DNA of 7,201 nt from an uncultured Oscillibacter sp. (GTDB lineage Bacteria > Bacillota > Clostridia > Oscillospirales > Oscillospiraceae), in the NCBI RefSeq assembly GCF_910587525.1, contig NZ_CAJULS010000118.1:1-7201 (forward strand). Reading direction: 5' to 3'. A program made the translations under genes and the position numbers. Under the pieces are notes generated by a model, which worked only from the letters and a program-made list of their open reading frames with translations, was not told the DNA's origin and ran no database searches. Below, one piece after another: positions 5,945-7,201 of this stretch; positions within the stretch are counted from its first letter, which is position 1, and each line of letters starts with the position of its first letter.

Positions 5945-7069
5945 ATGAACAACACAAAAGAACTGAAGGGCTTTGGAAAATACTGCGCGGAGCAGAACAT
6001 CTCCTTCACCGCCCAGCGCATCTTTATCGACGGCCTGGGCGGCATGGCGCACGGCCTTTTCGCCTCGCTTCTGATCGGCACCATTTTCAATACCATCGGC
6101 GTGTATCTCTTCGACCTGAACTACACCCTCTGGGGCCAGGAGTTTGCCCTGCTGGTGGACTCCAAGTCCTTTGCCTATGCCGTACAGGGCGCCGCCATGG
6201 GCGGGGCCATCGCCTACTCCATGAAGGCGCCGCCCTATGTGCTCTACTCCTGCTTGGCAGTGGGCTACGCCGCCAACTCTCTAGGCGGCACCGGCGGCCC
6301 CCTGGCGGTGTTTGTGGTGACACTGATCGCCATCTTCTTGGGCAAGCTGGTGTCCAAACGCACCCCGGTGGACCTGATCGTCACCCCCACTGTCACCATC
6401 CTCTCCGGTGTGCTGGCGGCATCCCTGATCGCGCCGCCCATCGGTGCCGCTGCCAGCTGGCTGGGGGACCTCATCATGTGGGCCACCAACCAGCAGCCCT
6501 TCCTCATGGGTATCCTGGTCTCCGCCATTATCGGCGTGATTTTGACCCTGCCCATCAGCTCCGCCGCCATCTGCGCCGCCCTCCATCTGGTGGGGCTGGC
6601 TGGCGGCGCCGCCGTGGCCGGGTGCTGCGCCCATATGGTGGGCTTCGCCGTGGCCTCATACCGGGAGAACGGTGTGGGAGGTCTTACCTCCCAGGGCCTG
6701 GGAACCTCCATGCTCCAAGTGCCCAATCTCCTGAGAAAGCCCGTCCTCTGGGTGCCCCCGGTGGTTGCCTCCATCGTCAACGGCCCCGTGGCCACCTGTA
6801 TCTTCCGTATGAAGATGAACGGCGCGGCCATCTCCTCCGGCATGGGCACCTGCGGCCTGGTGGGCCCCATCGGCGTCGTCACCGGCTGGCTGAGCCCCTC
6901 CGAGGACGCCCTGGCCCAGGGGGAGGCCGCCCTCTCCGCCGGCGCTCTGGACTGGATCGGCCTAGCGCTGGTGGCGGTGGTCATCCCTGCCGCCGTGGCC
7001 TGGCTGGTTTCGGAGCTCATGCGGAAAAAGGGTTTTATCAAGGAGGGCGACTACAAGCTGGATCTGTGA
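5945..7069 (+). CDS. PTS EIIC-like integral membrane protein of the PfoR family
   Basis: A 374-residue polytopic membrane protein with about 8-10 hydrophobic segments (roughly 35-55, 78-112, 117-135, 144-164, 186-206, 208-235, 265-287, 299-316, 335-356). Glycine/proline-rich motifs include GGTGGPLA (114-121), TLPISSAA (201-208), QGLGTSMLQVPN (250-261) and GMGTCGLVGPIG (299-310). These fit my recollection of the PTS_EIIC_2/PfoR family, which includes a C. perfringens protein linked to perfringolysin regulation. No IIA or IIB domain is fused or encoded nearby, so phosphotransferase-coupled sugar uptake is not supported. It may be a transporter or sensor of another kind. The start at ATG 5945 follows AGAGG with about 8 bases of spacing. 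It probably shares a transcript with the aminotransferase, suggesting substrate transport linked to transamination, but this is inference. No clear terminator follows before the window ends. Confidence 0.85.
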   Translation: MNNTKELKGFGKYCAEQNISFTAQRIFIDGLGGMAHGLFASLLIGTIFNTIGVYLFDLNYTLWGQEFALLVDSKSFAYAVQGAAMGGAIAYSMKAPPYVLYSCLAVGYAANSLGGTGGPLAVFVVTLIAIFLGKLVSKRTPVDLIVTPTVTILSGVLAASLIAPPIGAAASWLGDLIMWATNQQPFLMGILVSAIIGVILTLPISSAAICAALHLVGLAGGAAVAGCCAHMVGFAVASYRENGVGGLTSQGLGTSMLQVPNLLRKPVLWVPPVVASIVNGPVATCIFRMKMNGAAISSGMGTCGLVGPIGVVTGWLSPSEDALAQGEAALSAGALDWIGLALVAVVIPAAVAWLVSELMRKKGFIKEGDYKLDL

Positions 7070-7079
7070 AAATTAGCCT

Positions 7080-7201
7080 TTACCATGAACTAGAGCAGTT
7101 TTCTGAAATAGGATAGCGGATTTGAAGGATGATACCCACATCAAAAGCATCATAGGCCCCCGGATCGGGGTAATGGAACTCCACCTGGAAACGGATGCCC
7201 A
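7080..7201 (-). CDS. Possible C-terminal end of a convergent gene of unknown function (partial)
   Basis: The minus strand is open from the right edge for 39 codons to TAA at 7082-7080, ending only 10 bases past the membrane-protein stop. The translation contains FQVEFHYPDPGAYDAFDV and ends SENCSSSW. The composition is protein-like, but I recognise no family. Such a short open stretch can occur by chance in GC-rich DNA. Neighbouring sequence would show whether it continues upstream. Confidence 0.35.
   Translation of the reverse strand, partial: GIRFQVEFHYPDPGAYDAFDVGIILQIRYPISENCSSSW

Noticed and set aside
6265..7041. 258-codon minus-strand frame over the membrane-protein gene
   Set aside because: It is a shadow of the EIIC-like gene; the opposite strand carries coherent transmembrane segments and family motifs.
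7156..7172. CCCCCGGATCGGGG as a terminator for the aminotransferase operon
   Set aside because: The stem is about 4 bp, no T-run follows, and it lies within a possible coding frame on the other strand.

Overview
The window is GC-rich DNA that looks like an anaerobic, B12-using Clostridia-type Firmicute, perhaps a gut Oscillospiraceae/Ruminococcaceae relative. The evidence is strong purine-rich ribosome binding sites, GTG and TTG starts, a methionine synthase split across two genes, a YitJ-type homocysteine methyltransferase/MTHFR fusion, and a PfoR-like solitary EIIC membrane protein. Taxonomy is inferred from protein content only. No mobile element, CRISPR array, tRNA or rRNA is visible.

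Left arm, minus strand, 4466 down to 1: a tightly packed methionine-synthesis operon. Transcription probably starts near 4431 from a good sigma-A-type promoter (TTGACG, 17 bp, TAAAAT). The genes in order are: (1) a stand-alone methionine synthase reactivation domain protein (4370-3711); (2) a cobalamin-dependent methionine synthase with homocysteine, folate, cap and B12 domains but no reactivation domain (3721-1355); (3) a bifunctional homocysteine S-methyltransferase/methylenetetrahydrofolate reductase running off the left edge (1358-1). The genes overlap by 11 and 4 bases, so translational coupling is likely. Together they reduce methylene-THF to methyl-THF, move the methyl group through cobalamin to homocysteine, and repair oxidised cobalamin.

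Middle, 4371-4752: a 382-base divergent intergenic region. It holds back-to-back promoters with identical hexamers, a short hairpin in the minus-strand 5' UTR, and a roughly 200-base plus-strand leader. The leader can fold into a nested hairpin with a possible pseudoknot, and its 3' end (CCGCCTGGGCA) resembles the conserved 3' element of ZTP (pfl) riboswitches. The 5' ZTP core was not found, so it is reported as an unassigned candidate regulatory RNA. It is the most interesting unexplained signal here.

Right arm, plus strand, 4753-7069: a PLP-dependent class I/II aminotransferase of the methionine/kynurenine/glutamine-K type, then, 37 bases on, a polytopic PTS EIIC-like/PfoR-family membrane protein. 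They probably form a two-gene operon. At the right edge, 7080-7201 on the minus strand may be the last 39 codons of a convergent unidentified gene.
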